64,000 bases of DNA from assembly GCF_003261575.2 (NCBI RefSeq), contig NZ_CP036175.1:5084001-5148000 (forward strand). The letters are read 5' to 3'. Origin of the DNA: Klebsiella huaxiensis. GTDB taxonomy: Bacteria > Pseudomonadota > Gammaproteobacteria > Enterobacterales > Enterobacteriaceae. Each line of letters starts with the position of its first letter. Positions within the stretch are counted from its first letter, which is position 1. Shown in pieces: positions 11,570 to 19,813 of the stretch. Under the pieces are notes generated by a model, which had not been told where the DNA came from, made no database searches, and worked only from the letters and a program-made list of their open reading frames with translations. The position numbers and the translations under genes are program-made.

Positions 11570-12826
11570 TTAAAGGTGAAGGTTGTTGTATTCGTACTTC
11601 AAATGATTCAACGCTGCCGTCACATTGGCAGGTGACATCCGGTTCAACCAGGGAAGAAAGGGGTGTTGATGAATATATTGTATAAATTCGCTTGCACTAC
11701 GTAAGGACGCATTGCGTAGCGGGCTGGTTTTTTTATTCCCGGTCAGGTTACAAACGGCCATGGCGTAATCACGTGTGGAGAAGGTTCGCCAGACGTTGTT
11801 ACGAATCCCCCCACTGTAAAACAGACGTGGAGGCATATCCCTTTGCGGAGGGACCGAGCCCCGTTCTCTGACAAATGAAATATGGCAGCGCCCCTGCTGA
11901 ACGTCGAGTAAATTCGCCATCATGCAGCCGCCAAGAATGAAGCATTCATGATCGAGGTAATGTTGAACGTTAAGAGAGCGCTCATCCGTTAGCATCCGTA
12001 CCAGTTCGAAGTGCCGATAGGCCGGTAAAACGGGTTTAACCAGCATTCCCCGCTCGTGCCGATGCAACGCCGCAGGGCCATAGTCAATATCAAACAGCGC
12101 GACGCGTCGCCGCATCGTGAGCATTTCCTTGCGCTGCACAAGATGAGCCAGGGTTCCTGGGGGCATTCGTTCTTCGTATTGCGATTGGTACTGGTACTCT
12201 GCCTCAACGGGTTGTGAAGTGTAGTTTGTCGAGATAGCCACAACCTTACCACTCGCTTCCTCAGCGGTGGCCAGGACGTACAGACGATTATCTCCACCAT
12301 TAAAGCTGATGCTAAATGCTCGCGTACTGAGAACAATGTCAAATGTCGGGAAAGCGAAACCGCGCTCAACCAGGCCCGCACGATAAGATAAATTAGCCAG
12401 CTCGCGGCCTAGCGTCGTGTTATCGATAGCCAACTGGGTGCGAATATCGCTAAGTGAGCTTCCCTCTTTAATTAAAGCGGCGAGATGTTCCTGCCGGAGG
12501 CTAATTTTAGCTTTATCAGGTATAACGAGTGTCTTACCGCAATCGCGACATGACATTCGTCGTTCCCCCTGCGCCGAGTAGCCATAGCGTTTTAGCGAAA
12601 AACTGCCGCAGCCTGGGCACTGTTTAATTAACCCCTTCCATCCCTGGTTTACCGTGCGGCGAAAGGCGTTAAGGGATTTAGCGGAAATAGGGGGAAAGAG
12701 AAAGCCACACTCCCGGCACAATATATTATTCCCCTGATAAATGTAATCAGGACTATTAAGAACCCCCATATTTTTACATCCCGGGGTTTTACAGCTATCA
12801 ACATTAACGTCATTAAACATATTCAC
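11570..12826 (-). CDS. Double zinc-ribbon / helix-turn-helix protein of unknown function
   Basis: No characterised homologue was recognised. What can be seen in the 418 residues: a first zinc ribbon, Cys12-x4-Cys17 and Cys37-x2-Cys40; a second, Cys70-x2-Cys73 (CPGCGSFSLKRYGYSAQGER) and Cys93-x2-Cys96, which closely resembles the InsA/IS1-type ribbon; then an HTH-like stretch around residues 108-150 (SLRQEHLAALIKEGSSLSDI). The C-terminal 260 residues have alternating strands and helices with scattered Asp/Glu, perhaps a decayed RNase H-like transposase fold. It lies 141 bp downstream of the sulfatase on the same strand, with a terminator between, so it probably has its own promoter. No inverted repeats or target duplications flank it, so it is not part of a live insertion sequence. 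A DNA-binding regulator of the sulfatase block is one inference. Confidence 0.7.
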   Translation of the reverse strand: MNMFNDVNVDSCKTPGCKNMGVLNSPDYIYQGNNILCRECGFLFPPISAKSLNAFRRTVNQGWKGLIKQCPGCGSFSLKRYGYSAQGERRMSCRDCGKTLVIPDKAKISLRQEHLAALIKEGSSLSDIRTQLAIDNTTLGRELANLSYRAGLVERGFAFPTFDIVLSTRAFSISFNGGDNRLYVLATAEEASGKVVAISTNYTSQPVEAEYQYQSQYEERMPPGTLAHLVQRKEMLTMRRRVALFDIDYGPAALHRHERGMLVKPVLPAYRHFELVRMLTDERSLNVQHYLDHECFILGGCMMANLLDVQQGRCHISFVRERGSVPPQRDMPPRLFYSGGIRNNVWRTFSTRDYAMAVCNLTGNKKTSPLRNASLRSASEFIQYIHQHPFLPWLNRMSPANVTAALNHLKYEYNNLHL

Positions 12827-12879
12827 TCCCTGCGAATATGCATCGCATGCGGGTTGGCGTTCATCATCATATGACCTAT

Positions 12880-12920
12880 AAATAAAAATACCTGATTCAA
12901 CGCCAAGACGCTGAATCAGG
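12880..12920 (-). terminator. Terminator downstream of the sulfatase gene
   Basis: Minus-strand hairpin with arms CCTGATTCA (12891-12899) and TGAATCAGG (12912-12920), followed on that strand by TATTTTTATTT. It separates the sulfatase operon from the zinc-ribbon gene. Confidence 0.8.
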
Positions 12921-12967
12921 TGGGCATAGCCCTAAGTGGCATACTATGATGGTATTATTATGTTCTT

Positions 12968-14461
12968 TTAGCCCCAAGTGACCGGTGTTGGCTTATCACC
13001 GCGAGCTTTCATTAATGAATCGTTATCGATGTCATTTTTGTACTTCAGAAATTCTGCATAGATCCGCTTCTCAACTTCGGGCTGCTTGCCAATTTGGTTT
13101 AGCGTTTCCGCGCGATCTTGCTTCAGGTTATAGAGATATTTAGCTTTACCTTCGCGGTCAATAATCATTTTCCAGTCACCATCGCGAATTGCCCATTCAT
13201 CGGTAGGATCGTCCTGGAATGGCATATCAATACCGAAGATTAATGGTTTCAGACGATTGAGTTCTTTCTTCTCCAGCACCGGCATTATCGATTGACCATC
13301 ATAAGTTCTGTCCGTCGGTAAAGAGAAGTTCATCATTTGCGCCAGAGTCGGCATCCAGTCCAGGCCTGATATTGGCGTTTCTGAAACCATGCCCTGCGGG
13401 ATATGGTTACCATATTTAATAATCGCCGGAACTCGAATGCCACCTTCCCAGAGATTATCTTTACGACCACGTAAACCATCCGTTTCACCAGCAAGATTCA
13501 ACTCATATACTTTGCGCGCTTCACGCGTGACCGGGCCATTGTCGCTGGTAAAAATAACAATCGTATTCTCTTCTTCACCCATTGTTTTGATTTTATCGAG
13601 CACTTTCCCAACCTGAGCATCCATATAGCTAATGTTGGCATAATACTCTCCAACGCCGCGCCACGGTTTATCTGCCCAGTCGCCGTAGAACAGATCCGGA
13701 TGCTGCTTAGCATACGCGCTGATATAGGGGGAATACATATCAAGATACTGCTTCGGCGATGCCAACGGGCTGTGCACTTCGGTAAAGGCGACGTAGAGAA
13801 AGAAAGGCTTTTCATCTTTCTTATTATCCAGCCAGTTCAGCACTTCCGAGCTCACCAGTTCGCCGCTGAAGGTATTCGCCCGACCAAGGGGTTTTTCATT
13901 ACGCGTAAAGCCGGTGGGATAGACCATCCCGTAGCGAGGGCGCTGCTTAGCACTATCCAGAGTTGAGTCGGTAACAAAACCGGCGGTATTAACCAGTCGG
14001 TAGTCAAACCCCATATCTTTGGCCTGCGGCTGATCGGTTCGACCCGCACCAGCGTTGAGATGAAGCTTGCCCATCATAGCCGTATCGTAACCTTGCTGTT
14101 TCAGCAAGTTGGCAATCGTCAGCTCATTACGTCCCAACGCAACATCTTTGCCATCCGGGATCCATGACCGTATGCCGGTACGAAACGGCATACGACCGGT
14201 CAATAATCCCGCGCGCGAAGGTGAACACAGCGGTGCCGGAGCGTAATAATCGGTAAACCTCACTCCTTCCTGAGCTAACTTGTCAATATTCGGCGTTTTG
14301 ACAATCTGATGACCGTAGGCGGAAAGGTCGCCGTAGCCTAAATCATCAGCCAGAATAATCACTAAGTTAGGCTGTTTAACATCAGCAGCATAAACAGTCG
14401 TCAGGGTGCTTCCTGCACATAATGCCAGGCAAATCATACCAGCGACAAATGTCTTCTTCAT
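12968..14461 (-). CDS. Periplasmic arylsulfatase-type sulfatase (Cys type)
   Basis: Type I sulfatase that hydrolyses a sulfate ester. A signal peptide (MKKTFVAGMICLALCAGSTL, cut after VYAA near residue 26) sends the 497-residue protein to the periplasm. Metal ligands Asp39-Asp40 lie in LADDLGYGD; the active-site motif is CSPSRAGLLTGR with Cys79, which must be converted to formylglycine. Other sulfatase motifs are GMIGKLHLNAG-like MMGKLHLNAG and VIFTSDNGP. The motif is C-x-P-S-R, so it is not the Ser-type AtsA known from Klebsiella. No maturase (FGE or anSME) lies in the window, so one is needed elsewhere. The gene starts 20 bases after the Tsx-like channel gene and is almost certainly co-transcribed with it. 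The substrate is unknown. Confidence 0.93.
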   Translation of the reverse strand: MKKTFVAGMICLALCAGSTLTTVYAADVKQPNLVIILADDLGYGDLSAYGHQIVKTPNIDKLAQEGVRFTDYYAPAPLCSPSRAGLLTGRMPFRTGIRSWIPDGKDVALGRNELTIANLLKQQGYDTAMMGKLHLNAGAGRTDQPQAKDMGFDYRLVNTAGFVTDSTLDSAKQRPRYGMVYPTGFTRNEKPLGRANTFSGELVSSEVLNWLDNKKDEKPFFLYVAFTEVHSPLASPKQYLDMYSPYISAYAKQHPDLFYGDWADKPWRGVGEYYANISYMDAQVGKVLDKIKTMGEEENTIVIFTSDNGPVTREARKVYELNLAGETDGLRGRKDNLWEGGIRVPAIIKYGNHIPQGMVSETPISGLDWMPTLAQMMNFSLPTDRTYDGQSIMPVLEKKELNRLKPLIFGIDMPFQDDPTDEWAIRDGDWKMIIDREGKAKYLYNLKQDRAETLNQIGKQPEVEKRIYAEFLKYKNDIDNDSLMKARGDKPTPVTWG

Positions 14462-14481
14462 TTTAGTCCCTTTGAATAGAT

Positions 14482-15249
14482 TTAAAATTCATAACCCAAC
14501 ATATAAATCATTTGGTCACCAAATCCGTCGTAACCCAGTTTATTATCAAAATAACGCCAGGTAATAGCTGCTTTCCAGCGAGGATAAAACTTCCAGGCCA
14601 ATGTCAGCCCGCCGTTGATACCGTTATGACCATTCTGCTGCTCAGCATAAGCATCATTCCTGTCTAATTCAATTTCATTCCAGTTTGATAAGACAAACTT
14701 TTCATCATATAAATTGAAAATGTACGCAGCGGTCCAACCAATAACGTAACCATTCCAACCGCTGGTCTGCCCATATTTTTGAGAAACATAGTCACCAGAT
14801 TGGCTATGCAACCCTATATAGGGTTTTAAAAATCCCCAGGAGCCTTGCCAGCCAAGATAACCCAAACCATAAAAGAGGTCTAAATCATCCCCCCATGAGT
14901 TATCCCATTGCCCGTAAATCTTACCAAAAAAGGTATAATCAGAATCAAATAAACGGACATGGGTCATAGCAGAAACGGTATGATTACGTCCGGCGACCGA
15001 ATGGTTTAATACATTACTTTCAAAAAAAGAGTAGAACTCTGCCTCTCTGAAATTCACACCAAAATCAGTTGTTGCTTTCCATACTTCGCCACGGTGCACA
15101 TTAACAAAACCGCTATTCCAGTCAGCATATCCTGCATTTATTGACCCAAATGCATTTTTAAACTCCAGTGCCTGTACTGTGCTACTCCACAAACAGCATG
15201 ATGAAGCAGCCAATGTACCAATAAGTAATATTTTTATTCTTCGAGGCAT
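14482..15249 (-). CDS. Tsx/OmpK-family outer-membrane channel
   Basis: Likely a 12-strand outer-membrane beta-barrel of the nucleoside-channel (Tsx)/OmpK family. The 255 residues include a signal peptide (residues 1-27, ending VQALEFKN), many aromatic beta-strands such as YADWNSGFVNVHRGEVW, LFYGLGYLGWQGSWGFLKPY and WKAAITWRYFDNKLGYDG, and a C-terminal Phe (MLGYEF) as required for BAM-dependent insertion. It is the first gene of the unit, and the sulfatase follows after 20 bases. This pairing suggests it admits a small sulfated ligand, perhaps a sulfated nucleoside or sugar, rather than being the housekeeping Tsx. The start ATG at 15249 gives a sound signal peptide. Confidence 0.85.
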   Translation of the reverse strand: MPRRIKILLIGTLAASSCCLWSSTVQALEFKNAFGSINAGYADWNSGFVNVHRGEVWKATTDFGVNFREAEFYSFFESNVLNHSVAGRNHTVSAMTHVRLFDSDYTFFGKIYGQWDNSWGDDLDLFYGLGYLGWQGSWGFLKPYIGLHSQSGDYVSQKYGQTSGWNGYVIGWTAAYIFNLYDEKFVLSNWNEIELDRNDAYAEQQNGHNGINGGLTLAWKFYPRWKAAITWRYFDNKLGYDGFGDQMIYMLGYEF

Positions 15250-15676
15250 CTAATTATACTCTCCACGATTATATTTTAGTTATATAAAAACAAACCACGA
15301 AGAGAGTATTAAACGAAAGTGATATTATATTGGTGATAGAAATCTCACATAACGATATAACGACAGGGATGAACAGGTTAGTGTCAAATAGTGTTGCTAA
15401 TGCGAACGTAATTGAGTGTTATTTATTGTGCAGAGTAATTCATCAACACAACTGATATTTTATCGTAATTCATAAAATGTAAATATATTCACAAAATGAG
15501 TTTTAAATAACATTACGGATGGATTCTTAGCATCCTGGTATCACAGAAGGGTACAAAGTTTTATGTTATCGGTAGATCTATTCAATCATAAACAACCCGC
15601 CGTTACCAAGCTTCCGGCGAATCGAAGCTGACCACCAGAAATGGCTAGCGCACAGCCTGGCTGGGGGTTTTCTTGA
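15250..15676. other. AT-rich intergenic region upstream of the Tsx-like gene
   Basis: About 430 bases with no convincing gene. An 8-bp inverted repeat, ATACTCTC (15256-15263) and GAGAGTAT (15302-15309), flanks the likely leader of the channel gene. On the plus strand a 22-codon frame (15563-15631, beginning MLSVDLFNHK) has a distant AAGGG and is followed by a GGCT/AGCC stem with GGGGGTTTTCTT (15640-15675), which could end a short transcript. None of this is supported beyond the pattern itself. Confidence 0.4.
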
Positions 15677-15710
15677 TAGAAAAAAGCCTGAGCACAAAGG
15701 CCCAGGCTCG
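15677..15710 (-). terminator. dnaKJ operon terminator
   Basis: Minus-strand hairpin AGCCTGGGCC / GTGCTCAGGCT followed by TTTTTTC, placed 25 bases after the dnaJ stop. Confidence 0.88.
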
Positions 15711-15735
15711 AGGTAAGACAGGAAATGAACAGCAA

Positions 15736-16872
15736 TCAGCGGGTCAAATCATCAAAGAACTTCTTCACGCCGTCGAAGAAACTTTTGGAGCGTGGGCTAT
15801 TTTTCTCGCCCGTTGGCCCACCAAAACTTTCCTGGAGATCTTTCAGTAGCTGCTTTTGCTTGTCATTGAGACCAACCGGCGTTTCGACCACTACGCGGCA
15901 CAGCAGATCGCCCTGCGCACCACCGCGCACGGACTTCACGCCTTTACCACGCATGCGGAATAGTTTACCGGTCTGCGTCTCACCAGGCACTTTCAGGTTC
16001 ACACGACCATCCAGCGTCGGCACTTCAATCTCGCCGCCAAGTGCAGCCATAGTGAAGTTAATCGGGACTTCACAATACAGGTTGTTCCCTTCACGCTCGA
16101 AGATTGCATGCTGCTTAACCTGAACCTGAACATACAGATCGCCCGCTGGCGCGCCATGCTCGCCCGCTTCGCCTTCACCCGCCAGGCGGATACGATCGCC
16201 GGTATCTACGCCTGCCGGGATCTTAACCGACAGGGTTTTTGTCTTCTCAACGCGACCGTGACCGTGGCATTTGTTGCACGGATCTTTAATCAACGTCCCG
16301 CGACCCTGGCAGTGTGGACAGGTCTGCTGTACGGCGAAAAAGCCCTGGCGCATCTGAACCTGGCCTGCTCCATGACAAGTCGGGCAGGTTTGCGGTTGGC
16401 TACCCGCTTTAGCGCCGCTGCCGTGGCAAACGTCGCACTCTTCCAGCGTTGGGATACGGATCTCTTTGGTCACGCCACGCACGGCTTCTTCCAGAGTCAG
16501 ATCCATGTTGTAGCGTAGATCGGCACCGCGCGAAGCGCGCTGACGGCCACGACCGCCACCGAAAATATCGCCAAATACGTCGCCAAAGATATCGCCGAAG
16601 TCAGCACCACCGCCACCAAAACCGCCGCCGCCGCCCATGCCGCCTTGTTCAAAGGCCGCGTGACCATACTGATCGTAGGCCGCACGCTTCTGGGCATCGG
16701 TCAGGATTTCATACGCTTCTTTGATTTCTTTGAATTTTGCTTCGGCCTCTTTATCGCCCTGGTTACGGTCCGGGTGATATTTCATGGCCAGGCGTTTGTA
16801 GGCCTTTTTGATTTCACGCTCTTCCGCTGTTCTGGAAACGCCTAAAATCTCGTAATAATCTTGCTTTGCCAT
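15736..16872 (-). CDS. dnaJ: DnaJ, Hsp40 co-chaperone
   Basis: Stimulates DnaK ATPase and delivers unfolded clients. It has 378 residues (376 in E. coli). The J domain carries the HPD triad at residues 33-35 (KYHPDRN). A Gly/Phe-rich linker follows (GGMGGGGGFGGGGADFGD around 76-95). Four CxxCxGxG zinc repeats come next: CDVCHGSG, CPTCHGAG, CPHCQGRG and CNKCHGHG. The C-terminal substrate-binding and dimerisation regions complete it. It is the second gene of dnaKJ; the 211-bp spacer to dnaK holds an ERIC repeat and is longer than in E. coli. Control is by sigma-32 through the promoters before dnaK. Confidence 0.98.
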   Translation of the reverse strand: MAKQDYYEILGVSRTAEEREIKKAYKRLAMKYHPDRNQGDKEAEAKFKEIKEAYEILTDAQKRAAYDQYGHAAFEQGGMGGGGGFGGGGADFGDIFGDVFGDIFGGGRGRQRASRGADLRYNMDLTLEEAVRGVTKEIRIPTLEECDVCHGSGAKAGSQPQTCPTCHGAGQVQMRQGFFAVQQTCPHCQGRGTLIKDPCNKCHGHGRVEKTKTLSVKIPAGVDTGDRIRLAGEGEAGEHGAPAGDLYVQVQVKQHAIFEREGNNLYCEVPINFTMAALGGEIEVPTLDGRVNLKVPGETQTGKLFRMRGKGVKSVRGGAQGDLLCRVVVETPVGLNDKQKQLLKDLQESFGGPTGEKNSPRSKSFFDGVKKFFDDLTR

Positions 16873-16913
16873 TGGTGTTTTTCAGCCCCTAAACATGCGA
16901 ACACGGGCGCAGA

Positions 16914-17040
16914 GTATACACTTCAACCTTCAAACCGCCTCTGCGTTGGCTTCGTTCGTTCATCCCAGTCACGTACTTATGTACGCTCATGGGATTCACT
17001 CTCTTGCCGCCTTGATGCAATTTGAATGATTTTGTGTATA
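16914..17040. repeat. ERIC (IRU) element in the dnaK-dnaJ spacer
   Basis: A 127-bp element ending in TATA-type termini with the ERIC core palindrome (CCCAGTCACGTACTTATGTA, then CGCTCATGGG) and the typical flanks TGCGTTGGCTTCGTTCGTTC and TCTTGCCGCCTTGATGCAA. It sits inside the dnaKJ transcript, 41 bp before the dnaJ start and 43 bp after the dnaK stop. A second copy lies at 42967-43096. Confidence 0.9.
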
Positions 17041-17083
17041 AGCTTCTACGCCCGTGCCGATTAATTACCCTGCATCAGGGCGA

Positions 17084-19000
17084 TTATTTTTTGTCTTTCA
17101 CTTCTTCGAACTCAGCGTCAACAACATCGTCGTCCTTCGCGTTGCTCTCTTGAGCGTCAGCGCCGCCAGCCTGCTGCTGTGCGTGCTGCTGCTGAGCGAT
17201 TTCCATCAGCTTCTGAGAAACCTGAGCCAGCGCCTGCATTTTCGCTTCGATGTCCGCTTTATCTTCACCTTTCAGCGAAGTTTCCAGCGCGGTCAATGCA
17301 GACTCGATGGCAGTTTTATCGTCAGCCGGCAGTTTGTCGCCTGCTTCTTCAACCTGCTTACGAGTGCTGTGCAGCAGATGGTCGCCCTGGTTACGGGTCT
17401 GAACCAGCTCTTCAAACTTACGGTCAGATTCTGCGTTCGCTTCTGCTTCACGAACCATCTTCTGAATTTCTTCTTCGTTCAGACCAGAAGAAGCCTTGAT
17501 GGTGATCTTCTGCTCTTTACCGCTGTTTTTGTCTTTCGCGGAAACGTGCAGGATACCGTCAGCATCGATGTCGAAGGTGACTTCGATCTGTGGCATGCCG
17601 CGCGGTGCCGGACTGATACCGTCCAGATTGAACTGGCCAAGATCTTTGTTATCAGAAGCACGTTTACGCTCACCCTGCAGCACATGGATGGTTACCGCAG
17701 ACTGGTTGTCTTCAGCGGTAGAGAACACCTGGCTGTGCTTGGTCGGGATGGTGGTGTTTTTGTTGATGAGCGCAGTCATCACACCGCCCATGGTTTCGAT
17801 ACCCAGAGACAGCGGGGTAACGTCCAGCAGCAGTACGTCTTTCACTTCACCCGTCAGTACACCACCCTGGACAGCTGCACCGATAGCAACGGCTTCGTCC
17901 GGGTTAACGTCTTTACGCGGCTCTTTACCAAAGAATTCAGCCACTTTCTTCTGAACCATTGGCATACGTGTCTGCCCACCGACCAGGATAACGTCCTGGA
18001 TATCAGATACGGACAGGCCAGCATCCTGCAGAGCGACTTTCAGCGGCTCGATTGAACGGTTCACCAGGTCTTCAACCAGGCTTTCCAGTTTCGCACGGGT
18101 CACTTTGATGTTCATGTGTTTCGGACCAGACGCATCTGCGGTGATGTACGGCAGGTTCACGTCGGTCTGTTGCGCAGAAGACAGCTCAATTTTCGCTTTT
18201 TCTGCGGCTTCTTTCAGGCGCTGCATAGCCAGCGGATCATTACGCAGGTCAATGCCCTGATCTTTCTTAAACTCATCGACGAGGTAGTTGATCATACGGC
18301 TATCGAAGTCTTCACCACCGAGGTGGGTGTCACCGTTGGTCGCCAGAACTTCAAAGGTTTTTTCGCCGTCAACTTCGTCGATTTCGATAACGGAGATATC
18401 GAAAGTACCACCACCCAGGTCATAAACCGCGATAGTACGGTTACCGACTTCTTTATCCAGACCGTAAGCCAGCGCAGCTGCGGTTGGTTCGTTGATGATA
18501 CGTTTGACTTCCAGACCCGCGATACGACCGGCATCTTTAGTAGCCTGACGCTGAGCATCGTTGAAGTATGCAGGTACGGTGATAACCGCTTCAGTTACCG
18601 GTTCGCCCAGGTAATCTTCAGCCGTTTTCTTCATTTTTTTCAGCACTTCAGCAGAGATCTGCGGCGGTGCCATTTTCTGGCCCTTAACATCAATCCATGC
18701 ATCACCGTTGTCAGCACCGATGATTTTGTACGGCATGATGGCTTCATCACGCTGTACTTCTTCGTCCTGGAAGCGGCGACCGATCAGGCGTTTAATCGCA
18801 AACAGGGTATTTTGCGGGTTTGTCACTGCCTGACGTTTAGCCGGCTGACCAACCAGAGTTTCACCATCCTGGGTATAGGCAATGATAGAAGGTGTGGTGC
18901 GATCGCCTTCGGCGTTCTCCAGCACACGAGCAGTAGTGCCATCCATAATCGCTACACAAGAGTTGGTAGTACCCAGGTCGATACCAATAATTTTACCCAT
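17084..19000 (-). CDS. dnaK: DnaK, Hsp70 chaperone
   Basis: ATP-driven chaperone that folds new proteins, rescues aggregates with ClpB and holds sigma-32 for degradation. It has 638 residues, the normal length. The nucleotide-binding domain begins MGKIIGIDLGTTNSCVAIMD and contains the phosphate loops VYDLGGGTFDISV and ILVGGQTRMP. The linker DVLLLDVTPLSLGIE leads to the substrate-binding domain, and the tail ends in the charged EEVKDKK. Start ATG at 19000. It heads the dnaKJ operon behind two heat-shock promoters. The long open frames antisense to it are codon-bias artefacts. Confidence 0.99.
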   Translation of the reverse strand: MGKIIGIDLGTTNSCVAIMDGTTARVLENAEGDRTTPSIIAYTQDGETLVGQPAKRQAVTNPQNTLFAIKRLIGRRFQDEEVQRDEAIMPYKIIGADNGDAWIDVKGQKMAPPQISAEVLKKMKKTAEDYLGEPVTEAVITVPAYFNDAQRQATKDAGRIAGLEVKRIINEPTAAALAYGLDKEVGNRTIAVYDLGGGTFDISVIEIDEVDGEKTFEVLATNGDTHLGGEDFDSRMINYLVDEFKKDQGIDLRNDPLAMQRLKEAAEKAKIELSSAQQTDVNLPYITADASGPKHMNIKVTRAKLESLVEDLVNRSIEPLKVALQDAGLSVSDIQDVILVGGQTRMPMVQKKVAEFFGKEPRKDVNPDEAVAIGAAVQGGVLTGEVKDVLLLDVTPLSLGIETMGGVMTALINKNTTIPTKHSQVFSTAEDNQSAVTIHVLQGERKRASDNKDLGQFNLDGISPAPRGMPQIEVTFDIDADGILHVSAKDKNSGKEQKITIKASSGLNEEEIQKMVREAEANAESDRKFEELVQTRNQGDHLLHSTRKQVEEAGDKLPADDKTAIESALTALETSLKGEDKADIEAKMQALAQVSQKLMEIAQQQHAQQQAGGADAQESNAKDDDVVDAEFEEVKDKK

Positions 19001-19047
19001 CTAAACGTCTCCACTAAAATTTCATTCAACATGTGGTTGTGAACCTG

Positions 19048-19075
19048 TAATAAGGGCGAAACGTGCGGTTTCAAC
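19048..19075 (-). promoter_or_regulatory. dnaK sigma-32 promoter P2
   Basis: On the minus strand, -35 GTTGAAA (19069-19075) and a -10 region CGCCCTTATTA (19048-19058) resemble E. coli dnaK P2. It is the promoter nearest the gene. Confidence 0.75.
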
Positions 19076-19122
19076 TGCCCAGACATCATTTTTTTCAGGT
19101 TCATTCACTGCGGTTGACTACA

Positions 19123-19152
19123 AGATGGGGTCACCCACCGCTTCATCAAGGG
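19123..19152 (-). promoter_or_regulatory. dnaK sigma-32 promoter P1
   Basis: On the minus strand, -35 CCCCTTGATG and -10 CCCCATCT with a 13-base spacer fit the sigma-32 consensus (CTTGAA, then CCCCATnT) and match E. coli dnaK P1 closely. The rest of the 19001-19381 gap holds P2 and the yaaI leader, but no gene. Confidence 0.92.
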
Positions 19153-19381
19153 GGGACGACAAAAAAAATTTGCCTTCGCAGCCCTACGGGATGGGACGAA
19201 CCGGGGTCAAAAATCGAATATGGGGGTAAAACACGCCAACACATAAATAATTAAAATAATTAGAGGCGATATATTCGTGAAATTATTGACATAATCCGCA
19301 ATAATTACCGACTAAAAGCAATAAAGCTCCGGTGATAAAGTATTTTCCAGGTGTAATAAATTAAATAACTGGAAAATTCTC

Positions 19382-19786
19382 ATGAAATCACTCATTCATA
19401 TATCAACGGGATTGCTTTTAAGCACCGCATTAGTGGCTTCAGTATCTGCTAACGATCATAAAATTTTAGGCGTAGTCGCCATGCCAAGAAATGAGACTAA
19501 CGACCTGACTCTGAAGCTGCCTGTTTGTCGGGTGATTAAGCGTATCCAACTCACGACTGACCGAGGCGATGTCCAGCTCTCCGGCGCAACGGTGTACTTT
19601 AAAGCCAGCAATAGCGCCAGCCAGAGCCTCAATGTACCGTCAATGATAAAGCAAGGTACAACCACCAACTGGATTAACATTAATAGTGACAACGATAATA
19701 AACGTTGTGTGAAGAAAATTGCTTTTTCCGGCCACACGATAAACTCCTCTGACATGGCCTCGCTAAAAATTATCGGCGATGATTAA
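19382..19786 (+). CDS. yaaI: YaaI, DUF2541 secreted protein
   Basis: Small exported protein of unknown function. It has 134 residues with a clear signal peptide (MKSLIHISTGLLLSTALVAS, cut near VSAN at residue 24). The mature part has two cysteines, in LPVCRVIKRIQL and NKRCVKKIAF, which could form one disulfide, and a beta-rich pattern. The match to E. coli YaaI rests on size, motifs and its position divergent from dnaK and next to yaaW. The ribosome site is weak. Start ATG at 19382. Confidence 0.9.
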   Translation: MKSLIHISTGLLLSTALVASVSANDHKILGVVAMPRNETNDLTLKLPVCRVIKRIQLTTDRGDVQLSGATVYFKASNSASQSLNVPSMIKQGTTTNWININSDNDNKRCVKKIAFSGHTINSSDMASLKIIGDD

Positions 19787-19813
19787 TATCACTCACTACG
19801 CATACAAGCCCCT

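Noticed and set aside
11570..12826. Intact insertion sequence encoding the zinc-ribbon protein
   Set aside because: No terminal inverted repeats or target-site duplications were seen at the gene's ends, and the protein is far longer than InsA.
15325..15355. CRP-like site (GGTGA...TCACA) upstream of the Tsx-like gene
   Set aside because: The half-sites are 8 bases apart rather than 6, so it does not fit CRP spacing.
17054..19042. Long open frames antisense to dnaK and ileS
   Set aside because: They arise from biased codon use in highly expressed genes, have no ribosome sites and do not resemble any known protein.
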